Positions 12,779 through 25,785 of a stretch of 64,000 bases of DNA are shown in pieces. The position numbers and the translations under genes are program-made. Under the pieces are notes generated by a model. It made no database searches and was not told the origin of the DNA. It saw only the letters and a program-made list of their open reading frames with translations. Source of the DNA: Megascapheus bottae (Eukaryota; Chordata; Mammalia; Rodentia; Geomyidae); NCBI GenBank assembly GCA_024803745.1, contig JANJXV010000013.1:15807501-15871500 (forward strand), written 5' to 3'. Position 1 is the first letter of the stretch. Every line of letters starts with the position of its first letter.

Positions 12779-15414
12779 CTTTTCAGTTGGGTGATTGTGG
12801 TGATTCCTGAGTTATTTCATCTCCACACAGTTAAATCTTACACACTGTCCATCTTTTTTTATTTAACAGTGAATATATATGACAACATAGGAAACTAATA
12901 GTTCCTGGCATGGCAAATAATGTCCACCGTTTATTTCTGTTTCTTTCTACTTCTTCTGTCTTCACGCAGTCCTCCTCTAAGAAAAATAATGTGATATTTC
13001 TGGTTCATAGACTTGTGGGAAGGCATTGTATTGAGAGCTATGATTTTTCTTTTTCTTTTCTTTCTTGGGATTATAACTTTCTCCCGCAGGATGGGAGAAA
13101 TTACAAAATGTCATAAGTTACGTCCTCCGATTTTCAGCTCTGACCTTCCTGGGATGATCAGAATACATCGGATGCAGAAGATAGTTCTTTTCCTTCTGTT
13201 AGACTGATTTTTCTGATGTACTTTCTTTAACATCCCAGAGGTAAACACAGTCTTGAATCCTTCCGCCTACTTTTGAAAAATCTCATACTGTTTAGATTTA
13301 CTGAAAGATGAAAAATATTTAAGATGGAGGTGTACTGTTACAGTCTAGGAAACTTGTCCTGGAGAATGCATAGAAATAGAACATATATATTAGATAGAGA
13401 GATTTTCTCTGTGTCAGAAACACTACTGAGAACATACCAAAGACAAGTGATAGGTGTGAGGAAGTGGTAGGAGAGAAGCTGTTTTTAATGGAGAGTGTAA
13501 GTATTAGGAAGCCACTTTCTCCAAAATATTCTCTGCTACAGTAAGAGACACATGTGTTTCCTGGACCACTAAATGAATTATATTAGGGAAATGATTGAAT
13601 AACATAATTTAATTACTTCAAGTAGAAAATAATTAGGCTATTTAGTGGCTTACAATAAGATATGCTCTTCCTCTACTGAAATATACAACTTTTCTAATTC
13701 ATAAATTCAGTTCCTTACTAATTGATCATTTTAATTCCATAAGATTCCAGGTAAGTAGAGAAAACTGAGGCCACCTGGTAGGGAGGGAGGGAGATGCTGA
13801 TTTTTACCATAGACCTGATTTTGAAACATGATAGCACGCAAAACAAGAGAAAGAAGAAGCAGTAAGGGAACAGGAGACTCTCACTGGGGCATCAGACTCC
13901 ATTCCACTTTATCCTTTCTCCATCATTAATGAGAAAGTTTATTGCTTTGCAAAACATAAGGGAAAATATTCTCTTCTTATTCATTCTCTCATGGTGCAGG
14001 TATCACAAAAAACAATGCCACACCAGTACCTCTAATCCTCAGAAAGCCAAGGCCAACTGATCTTTTATGAAATTGAGTTGGAATTCTCACATCATTTTAT
14101 GTACTTAGCTTTCTTTGAACTCAATAGTTCCCTGTTATAATGACAAAAATACAAAGAAACAAATAAGTGATGAAAATATTCTTTACATTTTTTGACACCT
14201 TAGACTCATTTCTAACTTAAATAAAATGTTGGCTATAGTTCAGTAAGGTTGTGAGCAGTTTATTTTGAAGTTTGTGGGGGTGGGGGGAATCTAAATGGTA
14301 GAAGTGCTTTAATCTTGCTTTTTCTTGGGCAAATTGCTTATCATCTAAGGCCATCTAAGTTGAGAGGGAGGGAGAGGGAGAAAGAAGGAGAGGGAGAAAG
14401 AGAGAGAGAAAAAAATAGGAGGAAATGTATGCTGGCACAGAATCGTTTACCTCTCAGCCTTGTAGTTTTGACTCATAAAAGGGATAACTGGAATCCAACA
14501 CTATGGAATAGGAAAAACTACAAAACTTGTTTGAGGTACCAAGAAATTAATTTGTGTGAAACCAGGGAATGAGAGAATCTTCAAAATGAGGAGAGAAATG
14601 ACCAGGCCTCTAGGTATGGCTGACCATCTGCCACGAATTTGTCCTTCCCCACTTCAATGACATGATATCTCTATATAACCAGCTCTGCCAAGATAGGGGG
14701 CTTTGCTGTTGCAGAGACAGTTCAGATAGGCAGGAAGTGCTCTTCTCCGAGACATGATGAATACACTCTAATAAATAAAAACAGGACCCAGAACATTCAT
14801 CTTTGGAGCCAGGTGAAGTACAACAAGGGCAGTTCTTCTGCAGGAGCTGTTTCATATGCTACTATGAACTGGGACATCATGTAAGCATGCTGATCCAATG
14901 TGGACTCAGGACCTCTGTTCTATTTCACTCTCAGATAAGAAATCTCCTGTCTTCTTCTTGTACATCTGAGTACAGGCAACAAGGATCTTACAAATAAAAG
15001 AGCATTTGCTCCCACATATTTCAGTTTTCTTAGATTGAAAGAGATTCATGAAATAGGCAGGTACTTTGGCCATTTCAATTGTCTCAATCTTGGGCAACTA
15101 TCTAAGAATTACTGCCAATCACCTTTGATAAAACAAAACAAAACAAAACAAAAAAACAAAAAAAAACAAAAGCAAGGGGCCTGGTGAGACAACAGGAGCT
15201 GCTGTCAGAAGCCAAGATTGTTTTCTCATACTGCACACTGCTAGTTTTCATATTTTAATTTTGTTCATATTTGCAGCAAAATCATTTTTATTCTTCCATT
15301 TCATTATGTATGGACTAGTTTATCAAAAGCACTTGAAAAAATAGAGGGAATAAATTATTTATTGAGTTATTATTTGTAATTCAATGAATTGATTTCCACA
15401 TCTGTACATTTTTG
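12779..15414. other. Intergenic, no gene seen
   Basis: Between OR51I2 and the SINE at 15415 there is AT-rich sequence with a purine tract at 14361-14413 and no supported frame. No AATAAA or ATTAAA was found within about 600 bp of the OR51I2 stop. Confidence 0.5.
15130..15172. repeat. (AAAAC)n microsatellite
   Basis: About four AAAAC units, then a worn A-rich continuation. Confidence 0.85.
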
Positions 15415-15645
15415 TGTGTGTCCTCAGCTTGATCTCAGAGCCTAAGCTCTGTCCCTGAGCATTTTTGCTCAAGGGTAGCCATCTACCACTTGAAAGTACA
15501 GCTCTACTTCTGGCTTTTTACTGGATAATTGACAATAAGAGTTCCATAGACTTTTCTTTTCTGGCTGGTTTTGAACTGTTATGCTCAGATATCAGCCTCC
15601 TGAGCAGACAGGATTTCACCAGCAGCATCTGGTTATATGTATGAC
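15415..15645 (-). mobile_element. 7SL/ID-dimer SINE, diverged
   Basis: Reverse orientation: GAGCATTTTTGCTCAAGGGT and CAGATATCAGCCTCCTGAGC mark the two halves. Confidence 0.7.
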
Positions 15646-17337
15646 TTTCACATCAATTTCTAACACCTGAACACTTGATATTTCACTACAATTTGTATAT
15701 GCCTCCACTGCTCTTCTAGTGTAGAGTGTAACTCACAGCTAAGATTTCCATAAACCTCTATAGCCTTGTACCACTTACCAGGTTGATGTGGGCAAGCATA
15801 AGAAAAAACAAGTTTCAATTAAGAGACACACAAAAAGCAGAGGTGAAAAGCACCCAGCTCCTATCTTACATCATTTATAAAAATCCATGTTGCTCAGGAA
15901 ATTCTCCTTGCCTTTATTCCTTATCAGAAAGGATTCTGATCATTATTTAACCACACTTCTAAGAAAAAAGTTGAGTCTATTTTGAGTGGGCTAGTAATAA
16001 CTCTTCAGTATAGCATATTTCTTTTCAGGTTTGTTTTTTCAGTATTTGCTTGTAAGAAAAAACCCAGCTCATTCTTTTATTTATTCACCCAAAAATGCTT
16101 ACTGAGGTCATTTGTAATATGAAAATATTTTGGTCAGGACTTGTGACTATCTGACTTATTCTTTATGGTTTATGAGAAACTACCCAAAGACCTATGGCAA
16201 AGATATGTCATATCAATAGCAAACAGGAATTGTTATTGCCTACATGCTTCTGTATTCTTTCCCTAGGTTCTTTCTTTTGTTAAAATATATTAATTTTATA
16301 ATAGCAGTATGTATATTTCCAAATACAGTCTGGACTGGATTGCTTGTCCAAACTTTAGTAATGACGGTTCTAAATTTGTATTTCTTCCTTTCTTTCTTTT
16401 ATTTTATTAACTTTAAGTATTTGTACAGAGTGCTTTCAGTTCAACATGCCAGTTAGTGAGTAAACACATCTCAATAAATGTCATCACTTTCATTCTACTG
16501 CTTTTTCGCCTTAATTCCACAGTGGAGCTATTACATGTAACACTTGTCTATTCTGAATGGCTATAATGCATCTTAGGTGTTCTTGTGTGATAAGTGAATG
16601 AGCCTGAGGACCACAAGACTATGTATGGATATAAGGCAAAGGCAAGCTGGTAGATAAAGTTGCCTGGGGTTGCAATTAGCATTTTATTTTCTTTTCTTCC
16701 CTGTTCCCCACTCCTTTCCATCATGGGGCTTTAACTCAGGATCTAATTTCTATTCCTGAGTTCTTTTACTCAACAATATAGACTAGGAAAGTAAAATAAG
16801 TCTAAGACATAAATAAGGATATATCTGTTAAACAGACATAAAGCATTACTTAACTGCGTTACAGACACAAGATCAGAAGCAACTCATGCATCAATTACTC
16901 AATGAAGAACTGAGATAAATAATCAGCCCCAACAGGAAATATAGCTCAAAATTTAAATTACAAAGATCAGTAAGAAATGTTCACAAAAATTCATTCAAAA
17001 CCTTTATGTCAGTAAGGGAAAAAATTTATTGGAAATGAGTCTGATGTAAATCAAACAACTTGGCTATGATTTTAACAATATAGATTCATTTACAAAATAA
17101 TTGATTAATTTAAACTGCTAGCATTTGGTCCTTACAAAAATAGTATCAACAGATTTAAAATGTTTAATTTACAGCCTCTAGCGGGGCCACATCCTGTAAT
17201 AAATTTCAGACACCCAAAGCACATCCATGTAGAGAAGGAGAGCTAAAGTCTCCATCACACCAGCCAGGAACACCCAAACACCAACAATAACAAAACTGAA
17301 AAGGGAACCTGGTATTTCAGAAAACGTTCTTTCCTGA

Positions 17338-18282
17338 TCAGAACTTAGGTCTCGTTAGCATCTTGTGCATCTTCCTACGGATCTCCTTTGTCTTGATGGA
17401 ATAGATAATTGGGTTGAGCATGGGAGGCACAAAGAGATAGACCAGGGATGTGAACTGGTGCACATACTCGGGGGCCTGCTTTGCAAATCGGTGCACCATG
17501 GACACGCTGAGCATGGGCACGTAGAAGATGAGCACAGCGCAGAGGTGAGACACGCAGGTGTTGAGAGTCTTCAGCCTCTCCCCCCGGGAGGCGATGGCCA
17601 GCACAGAGCGCAGAATGAGCACATAGGAGAGGAGGATGAGCACTGAATCCACCCCAAAGGCTGAGATGACAATGAACAGACCGTACATGCTGTTGATGGT
17701 GGTGACACCGCAGGGCAGGCGGATCAGGTCTGGGTGCAGGCAGTAGGAATGAGCCAGCACGTTGTCCCCACAGAAGGGCAGCCTCTTCAGGAGAAAGGAC
17801 AGTGGGAAGACCATGCAGAAACTGCGGACAATGATTGATATGCCCATGTGGACCACACGGGCATCCGTGAGCACTGAGGAATAGCGCAGGGGTCTGCAGA
17901 TGGCCACATACCGGTCAAAACTCATAGCCAACAAGATCCCGGACTCCATCCAAGAGAAAAAGTGAATGAAAAACATCTGGGCAAAGCAAGCATCAAAAGC
18001 AATCTCTGTGGCATGAAAACACACAGAAGCCAGCACGGTGGGCAGTGTGGAAAGAGACACCCCCAGGTCATTGACAGATAGAAGAGACAGGAAATAGTAC
18101 ATTGGCTGGTGCAAGCTCTGCTCCTCCTTTATGATGAAGAGAATGAGAGTGTTGCCCAAGATAGAGATGGCATAAAGCAACAGGAGGAGGGCAGCCAGCC
18201 AGTGCTCCAGGTTTTCCATCTCTGGAAAGGCTGTCAATGTGAAGCCGGTGGTACTGGAGACATTCCTCCTAAAGCTCTTCAT
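17338..18282 (-). CDS. OR51-family olfactory receptor 'A'
   Basis: This intact class I odorant receptor has 314 codons from the ATG at 18282. The frame is open to an earlier ATG at 18408, but starting at MKSFRRNVSS gives exactly the length of its paralogues B and C and puts the N-glycosylation site N7-V-S in the usual place. The earlier ATG would add 42 residues without OR similarity. Motifs include LGN in helix 1, LHQPMYYFLSLLSVNDLG at helix 2, MSFDRYVAICRPLRY at helix 3, loop-2 cysteines, KTLNTCVSHLCAV in helix 6 and PPMLNPIIYS in helix 7. The N-terminal pre-helix reads AFPEME instead of the usual GxPGLE. Codons from about 164 to the stop are nearly identical to receptor C. A candidate acceptor (boundary 18290) lies just before the ATG, and a TTTATT (17025-17030) is a possible minus-strand poly(A) signal. 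I cannot name the one-to-one orthologue. Confidence 0.9.
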   Translation of the reverse strand: MKSFRRNVSSTTGFTLTAFPEMENLEHWLAALLLLLYAISILGNTLILFIIKEEQSLHQPMYYFLSLLSVNDLGVSLSTLPTVLASVCFHATEIAFDACFAQMFFIHFFSWMESGILLAMSFDRYVAICRPLRYSSVLTDARVVHMGISIIVRSFCMVFPLSFLLKRLPFCGDNVLAHSYCLHPDLIRLPCGVTTINSMYGLFIVISAFGVDSVLILLSYVLILRSVLAIASRGERLKTLNTCVSHLCAVLIFYVPMLSVSMVHRFAKQAPEYVHQFTSLVYLFVPPMLNPIIYSIKTKEIRRKMHKMLTRPKF

Positions 18283-19069
18283 AAGGCTCTCTGAATGGCT
18301 TTTGGAGAAATAAAAATGGGGTGAGATCAGACCGTGGAAGTTATGAACAGTAGGAGCCATCAGTGTCTTGGTATAGAATGGACAACAATTTCTGGATACC
18401 AATTCCAAAGAACATGGAAAGACAAAGACAATTAAAGTTATATTTCAGATTACCTGCTGTCTGCCCATATGTACACATCTGCCATACACTCCAACACCAC
18501 TCTCAGAAAACTCTTTCTTTGATTTCCTTTTTGGATATGATTCTTGATTCTTCCATGATTGTTTTTTTTAACATATATAGAGGTTTAAGTCATTTTTATA
18601 AGGATGGGAAACTATTCTATCTTTCTACAACATCCCAGCCACCACCTTCTTCATTAAGTGAGGTAAAATCATCCTCAATGAATTAGTTTTTAGCACTCTC
18701 TTCCTACCAATTTATTGTCTTCTATTCATCTGGTGGCACTTTTTGACTTTACTTTAAGTGGTCTCTCTTTACTTTCATACAAATATTATTCCAGTGTCTC
18801 ATCTTCTCTTTGTTTCCTGATCCCCTCACTTATTCTCTAGGAGCTTATGTCTTTATGTTTGTACAATTTTGGTTATTTCCACCCCTTAGTATGATTGCAT
18901 GAAAGTTCTTCTCTTTTCTTTAGATGTAAGATTCTAAAAATCTAAATGTGCGACAGACTCATTTGAGAAACTTTTCAAAAAGGCTTTTCCCAAGTCATAC
19001 CCATAGCAATGAAATCTGTACCTCTGCAGATAAAACTTAGAAAATCAGCATTTGTCCCTGTTTTGTTTC

Positions 19070-20140
19070 TTCGTTTTTTTTGTTTTTTTATATATATTTT
19101 TGTTGTAATTAATAGAAGGGTTACATTACATTCACCAGATGGAAGTTGCATTACTTCACATACACTGATACCCTTTCTCATGTCTTGGTCCCCATTTCCC
19201 TCCCCCCACCCCCACTCTCCTCTTGTTTTCTCCCCTTTCCTATCCAATTTCAAATAACCAAATACACATAGATCCAATATGTCAGATAGCAAAGTGAAAT
19301 ACTGTAACAATATGAGATAACCAAGGGACAGCAAAAGAGATGAGAGATAACATTGTATATTAAGGACAACAATCACTCATTATATGGCTTTTGTTTCTAT
19401 ATCCTGGAGGTCCTTTCATTTAGTGTCCTACTGTATGGCCTTATATATCTAGGTTTTGTTCTATTGCAAATCTCTGCTAGAAGAGTCCAAGGTTTCTACT
19501 GATTATGGCAAATAAGGGAAACCATTGAGCCTATGATCCTTTGTGTCTGGCTTACCTCACTTAATATGATTTTTTCTAAGTCTTTCCATTTCCTTACAAA
19601 TGGGGAGATGTCGTTCTTTCTGACAGCAGCATAGAATTCCATTGTGTATAAATACCACATCTTGTTGATCCACTCATCAACTGAGGGACATCTGGGTTGG
19701 TTCCATATCTTTGCTATGGTAAATAGTGCTGCAATGAACATCATTGTGCTAGTGGATTTAGTATGCCCTAGATTCTGGATGATTGAGTAAATGCCAAGTA
19801 GTGGAATTGCTGGGTCATGGGGAGCTCTATGTTTAGTCTTTTGAGGAACTGGCATACTGCTTTCCATAGTGGTTGAATGAGTTTGCACTCCCACCAGCAG
19901 TGTAGTAGTGATCTCTCCTGGCCACATCCCCTCCAGCATCTGTTGTTATTAGTTTTCTTGATCCTGGCCATTCTAACTGGAGTGAGGTAGAATCTTAGAG
20001 TTGTTTTGATTTGCCTTTCTTTTATGCCCAGAGATGTCACGCATTTCTTCATGTGTCTATAGGCCATTCTTATTTCTTCTTCAGAGAAAACTCTCTTTAA
20101 GTCTTTGGCCCATCTTTTGATGGGATTTTTTTTTTTTTAG
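19070..20140 (-). mobile_element. 5'-truncated LINE-1, ORF2 C-terminus and 3' end
   Basis: On minus, the sequence encodes the C-terminal part of L1 ORF2 ([17 protein letters not shown], then [13 protein letters not shown], then [10 protein letters not shown], then YTMEFYAAVRKNDI). The two parts lie in different frames that switch near 19815-19850, so the frame is broken. The L1 3' UTR follows and ends in an A-rich tail (T-rich on plus, 19070-19105). Everything 5' of the last portion of ORF2 is missing. It is a dead copy. Confidence 0.9.
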
Positions 20141-21076
20141 TTTTCTCAGGAAGTTCCAATAGACAGCAACGTTTAGGAATCACAGTCTTATGTTAATGCA
20201 ATCCACAATCAAATATGCCTGCACTGACTAAACTCTTCCGCATGGAAAATCAAATCCAGAAGCTAAATCATTGGGAATAATGTCAAATAATATCAAGGTA
20301 ATAATATCAAGATATCACTGCTCACTTTTACAACTAAGTTTTTCCAAGTTATTTTTGATGCTTGATATTCTCCTAATTTCTCCCATGTACACCAAATTCA
20401 GGTAGCAAATTCACATCTCTAGCCCAGACTTCACACTATTTTACATCAATTTCTAATTATTTGTAATAGATACTTCAAACATAATGTAGGCAATGTTACT
20501 GTTTTGTCCATTATTATGCATCAGCATCCCATAAAAATCCTTTTTCATCTATCCAAATGCGCATGTGACAACAGAAAAGAAGACACTCTTCCTTCTCCTC
20601 TGCTCGTAGATCAAATTAAACTGTTGTGAGTTCTTTGATAGAGTCTTAATGCTAACTTCTCTATCTCCTTTCCAATGGTCGCTTACCTCTCATCATGTGT
20701 AACCAGATGCAGGTAGACTCTTCCTTGCTGACCACTCACTGTCTCCATGTCCTGCCTCTCTCGAATCCATTCCACATTGTTTGCAAATAATTTAAGTACA
20801 GTGATGCTGCACTCTTACTTTAAAATATTCCAGTTCATTTGGAAAGAAAGAAAAGCAATTAAGACTACAAAATGAATACAAATGCAAAACCATACAGCAA
20901 GGGCTGTCCACACAGGTCCCGTTGCTGTACAGTGTGTAGGGATAGAGTAAGTGAAGAAAAAGATTAAGATGTCTAAACTTAAATCACATACAGCTTCTTA
21001 CATTACTATGAGATTTTGAAGCAAGGGATGAGATTCTGACTGTCTCTCTGAGGGGAGAGACAAAGTCTAAACTTAC

Positions 21077-21260
21077 CTCCTTCTGGGAACTCTGTTGGAT
21101 GAGAACAGAAACACATGAGAGATACTAAAGGGAAAAAGACCAAGGATCCTACAGACTCTGAACAGAGTTTTACAGACTTCCCTACTGCCAGCTTCCATCC
21201 ATTCCCCACTCCAAGTTCTATAAAACCATTGCTTCAGGTTCCCCTGGGTCTAGTAAGTAG
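21077..21260 (-). promoter_or_regulatory. Possible first exon and promoter of receptor A
   Basis: A minus-strand donor (GAG/GTAAGT, exon end at 21077) lies about 2.8 kb upstream of receptor A. A TCCC-NN-GGG core (21239-21250) sits about 160 bp 5' of it, the same layout as block 1. I see no clear homology to blocks 1-3, so this assignment rests on position and motifs only. Confidence 0.3.
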
Positions 21261-22085
21261 AGCTCAAAGAGAAAGGAGGCAGGGTAATATGTAGTGGAAA
21301 CATCTTGATTAGGTGACTTCTCTGTGTCCTCTAGTTTCTCTCTTTGGGGGTTTCAAAGGATTGATGAGAAATTTGACGTGCCATGGAGTGACAGATATCT
21401 TTAGCTTTTCATTTTGTAAACCACAGAGCTGGGTAGAATCTCACATAAACAGATGCTCATTGGTTTCTAGACTAAGAATCTTTTCATTGGCCATGCCACA
21501 GCCCAAATAGGTTTCAAGGAATAAAATAGGGTAGATGAAAACCTACTTATTTTCAATCCACAAATAGGGTGACCATCTCAATTTGCTTCAAATTGTACAT
21601 GTTTTAACCCTGAAAATTATGCACCCAGAAATTTCATCAATCTCTCCACATCAAGACACTGTGTTGCTTTATGAACAGATCCAGATTCAAGTCCTACTCC
21701 CCTGTCACCGGGAACATCATTAAATAGGTTATTGGATTATTTCTGATTCAAATTTCTACCTTGCAGAATGAAGAATTAATTTATAACTGTGATATAATAT
21801 TCTTTGGCAAAACCTCATGACACAAAATATTTAGAGTGTCCTTAAGTACTGCCTAATGATAAAGCAGATTTTAAGCTGGAAACTACAAGAAAGAAATGGT
21901 TTAGCTCTGAAGAATTTAGTAGACTCTTAGATTAGGGCAGCCTTTCAGAATGACAACTGCAGAAGACATGTCACTCACTGTCAGTGTGGACTGGGCTTTT
22001 ATTTATTTAAATACCTTCATTTGCAAAGTATGCCTCACTTGAAATTGCTTTGTATATGTTTTGTTAAAAAAATATATAACTAGAG

Positions 22086-22140
22086 GGGCCAGGAGTTTGG
22101 CCTAGTGGTACAGTGTTGCCTAGCATGCACAAAGACTCAA
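22086..22140 (+). mobile_element. ID SINE fragment
   Basis: Only the first ID unit remains (GGAGTTTGGCCTAGTGGTAC, then GCCTAGCATGCACAAAGAC). Confidence 0.65.
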
Positions 22141-22569
22141 GTTGGAGAAACTGAGACTTGAAAGAATCAACAGCTCACTGATGTGCACACAGAAAGGATT
22201 TACAGACATAATTTCAGCACAGACATCCTGCTTTAGACCCAAATATCACCACTTCTGTGTCTGAGTGACATGGATAAAAAAAGTGGATAAAAACAGATAA
22301 ATACTAAGCACCCAGAAACTGTCTGAGTAGAAGAAACCCATATAAATTAATTTTTCTATGCTTCACTTCAGGACTGAATTATCCAGCAGTCAAAATAAAT
22401 GCATACATTTTAGAGCAAGAGTGAAATAACGTATGTAAGATAGTCTTCCATAAGTATGTATCTAAATTATAATACATTTGTTTAAAACTTTAATCTTCTT
22501 CATTAGAAAGCTAAAACCAAATTGAACTTTCTTTGACCCATTTGGGATTTAATTTTTAAGCACAGATCA

Positions 22570-22612
22570 GGGGAAAGAAAGAAAGGAAGGAAGAAAAGAA
22601 AGGAAGAAAGGT
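22570..22612. repeat. (GAAA/GGAA)n purine tract
   Basis: Short purine-only run of GAAA and GGAA steps. Confidence 0.8.
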
Positions 22613-23014
22613 TGCACTGCAATGCTGCTCAAGATTTAGTCCCTCTCAAGACCTTTGTTAGTGTTTAATGTAGTGTCTGTGTTTGTGTGTATGTGAGCCT
22701 ATGAAGAGTGGGAGTGGGCATGATACGGGAAATAGCTCTCACTACTTCCACGTAAATAAGTGTGTGTTCTCTGAATTAACTAGTATATATCACAAGAAAT
22801 CACAAGAAAGGCATTAAAAGAAAACGTTAAAATAATTATTCCTAATAATTACGATTACATTCAATATTTGATTTTTAACTGTATTTCTAATACAGAAACC
22901 AGGCAAGGTTTCTCAAACTGCAATTGCAATTCCAGCTACTTCAGACACAGAGCATGAGAGTCATAACTTTGAGGCCCATGGGAATAAGTTAATGGAATCT
23001 GGTATCAAAACAGA

Positions 23015-23265
23015 TTCACTCAGCTGGACACTGGTGGCTCACTCACACCTGTAATTCTAGCTACCCAGGAGCCTGAGATATGAGGACTAGGGTTCAAAGC
23101 TAGCTCAGGCAGGAAAGTCTGTGAGACTCTCATCTCCAATAAACTACTCAGAAAAGGCCAGAAGTAATGTTGTGTCTTAAGTGGGCAGAAGAAGTTCAGA
23201 TCTCAGCCTCCTCATTAGCTAGGATTACAGGCGGGAGCCACCACACCAAGCTCAGATACTGTGTT
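23015..23265 (+). mobile_element. SINE pair: plus-oriented 7SL/ID copy abutting a reversed fragment
   Basis: A plus copy (CTGGACACTGGTGGCTCACT, to about 23195) runs into a minus-oriented 7SL fragment (TCAGATCTCAGCCTCCTCAT, then ACAGGCGGGAGCCACC, to about 23265). Confidence 0.7.
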
Positions 23266-23627
23266 TATCTTGTGGAAAGGTGTATCACATCACAAATACA
23301 AAACCTGAAAAAACAAACCACCATTCTTCCACAATTTGAACAAATATATAATGCTCAGTTACATACATAATGTGCAAAGGATAAGCTAAGTAACATTATA
23401 AAGGATGGACAATAAGTGGTTGTGTGCGTTCCATTATATAAACTTGATTGAATCTTTAGCACTAAGAATCAGAGCACTTTTTAATACATCATTTGCATAT
23501 ATTATAAATATGCTTTCTGTGAAGAGAATAGAACCACTAGCATTTAAAACTCAGCTTTGTCAACTAGGTAATGAAATACTCATCCATCTCTATCCATCTG
23601 TGTCATGCACTGAACACCACAGTAGCA

Positions 23628-24081
23628 TGTAGAGAGCCGAGTGCAGGGTCAGGCTGGCCCATGAATCTGCAGCACTGAGTAAGATAACCACACAAAGAAA
23701 TGAGCTGTCATGTACGAACACCATGCCTAACTTTGAGCTATATCGTTGGTATTGTGAATCACTTTCTGCTGAGACTTGAATACCATTGGGTACGAATGTG
23801 TTATTGCTTTATCACTCTCGGCTGAGACCTATAGTGAGAATAAACACGTGGACTTCCCCACCTTGTCCACCTTTGTGCTGATAGGCTCCTGCACCCTATA
23901 TTAGCTGAATGTCCTGTCTAGCTGGACGGGTCTCCCTGACCCGTCTGATTGTCCTCTGGCAAGGGAGGGCTGGGTGCAGGCGGTCAGTTGGTCCTCTCCT
24001 TTCTCGGCTCATCCTGGTCGGGGCCTGTATTCTCTATCCCTCCTGCAGGTCCGGAGGGACCAAGGACTAAAAATCCCGACA
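23628..24081 (+). mobile_element. Solo LTR of an ERVK-like endogenous retrovirus
   Basis: A 454-bp element begins TGTAGAGAGC and ends AATCCCGACA. It is flanked by perfect 6-bp direct repeats GTAGCA (23622-23627 and 24082-24087). A poly(A) signal AATAAA is at 23839-23844, so the orientation is plus. No gag, pol or env sequence is next to it, so it is a solo LTR left by recombination. A 6-bp target duplication is typical of class II (ERVK) elements. Confidence 0.85.
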
Positions 24082-24110
24082 GTAGCAACCTTAAAAAGAA
24101 AGGCACAGCA

Positions 24111-24368
24111 GCCAGCCACATGCTGGTGGCTCATGTCTGTAATCCTAGCTGTCCAGGAGGCTGAGCTTTGAGGATCACAATTCAAAGCCAGCCCAGGCAC
24201 CAAAGTCCATGAATTCTCATCTCCAATTAACCACCAGAAAACTGGAAATGGCACTGTGTCTTAAGTCGTGAAGCGGTAGCCTTGAGCTAAAGGGCCCAGA
24301 TACAGGGCCCAAGCCCAGAGTTAAAGCCCCATGACTGACAAAGAAAAGAAAAAGAAAGAAAAGAAAAG
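24111..24368 (+). mobile_element. 7SL/ID-dimer SINE with 13-bp target duplication
   Basis: A full copy flanked by perfect GAAAGGCACAGCA direct repeats (24098-24110 and 24369-24381). It landed 30 bp from the right end of the solo LTR. Confidence 0.88.
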
Positions 24369-24384
24369 GAAAGGCACAGCAATA

Positions 24385-25785
24385 ACAAATGAAGCTGTTG
24401 ACCCCCTCTTACATTTTCTGTTTAGGATCAAACAGAAAATAGGAATCATAACTGTAATTCAATAAAAAAAATCATTTCTATCATTTCTAGAAGTGAGGAT
24501 TCGGAACAAAAATATGTTTACAGAGATGCAGACAGTTTTCCAATGGGACCCAGGAACAAACCACTACATGATCACAGACATTCAATGCAGTTGCAGAATT
24601 CTTTGCTTCATGCTTTAGTAAATGATGATGGTGACTGAAAGTTGCTGCATTTCCTTTCTCACGGGGAGATGTACAAGCCAACATCACTCCTGTTGTACCA
24701 CAGTCCACGTCTAAGTGGTACACCGTGGTGAGGATTTTAGCATAGGGATCTCTCATGTTTGTAGATTCACTGAGCATTCAACAGCACGTTGGAGCATTCT
24801 TTGATGCCTGTCACAACTTCCTCAAAAGCATGCTCCTGTGATCTGCATTTTCTGGGATTTATTATAGATTGCATACTCCTCTAGATTTCATTCTTCTTAG
24901 CAGAAAGATAGAAAAACTGCTTTGTCTACTAAGTCCTAATCATCAATAGTTATCCACTTTTCTTCACAAACAAGAGGCCATGAAAACATAGCACTGGCTC
25001 CCCCTTCTGAAATTTAGAGTTCAAGTCTAGATTGAGCACAGTTCACAAGTAACTTTTCATCTCAGGTCTCTCTACCTCCTGCTTCATCCAACTCCCAGTT
25101 ATCAATTCTGCCAGGCACAGTCTACGACACAAGACATTTTAAGTTTTCCAATCACCGAATTAAGCGCCTTTGTTCATTTTCATTCTTGCCCCAAATATCA
25201 CTATGTCTCTCATCATTACTAGACAGAATGTGCTAGCCCACTAGTCATTTAAATCCATAAAATAATTTTACTTCTCACTATAGGTAATAACATTGCACAG
25301 CACCATTGTTGTCTCAGTCAGTGTAAATTCATCCTTGAGACATGGATTATACCAAATTCAGTGCTCAGATGCAACAATGAAAGTCCTCCTTTCCTCCACT
25401 CCCTCCACAATCAGGACAACTGGCTATACGAATAATCACATGTATTGGTTTCCCTCTGAGAAGTGCTAAACACTGCTTGAAGCAGGAAACACTTTAAATG
25501 TGGAGATCTAAAATAACTAGGAAGTTGTCTTTAGGTGGAAGCCTAAACCATCGCACAGAAATGGCTAACTATAGAAAATGAGAGCTCCATAAATGATTAT
25601 TCAAGTAGAAAATACAACTTCCCAACTTTCATTAACAGGATGCTAACAATAAATGTTCTGTTAAACCTCCTAGATATTTCTTCTACAGAAATGCATATAA
25701 TGTTTTCAAATATCCTGAGATATTAGTGCTTTGACTCCCAAAAAGTCAGCATTGAAAACACTGTCTGATAGTAACAACAGAGGGC
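24385..25785. other. Intergenic with an unidentified 96-codon frame
   Basis: A minus-strand frame at 24487-24777 encodes a 96-residue protein containing RDPYAKILTTVYHLDV and SHHHHLLKHEAKNSATALN. It has mixed composition and no repeat, but I recognise no family. It could be part of an old processed pseudogene. Nothing else is seen here. Confidence 0.3.

Noticed and set aside
17365..17646. 93-codon frames antisense to receptors A and C
   Set aside because: They are shadows of the conserved receptor 3' halves. Their presence in both copies follows from the conversion tract.
18283..18408. 42-residue N-terminal extension of receptor A
   Set aside because: It has no similarity to paralogues, and a splice acceptor lies within it. 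The ATG at 18282 gives the family length.
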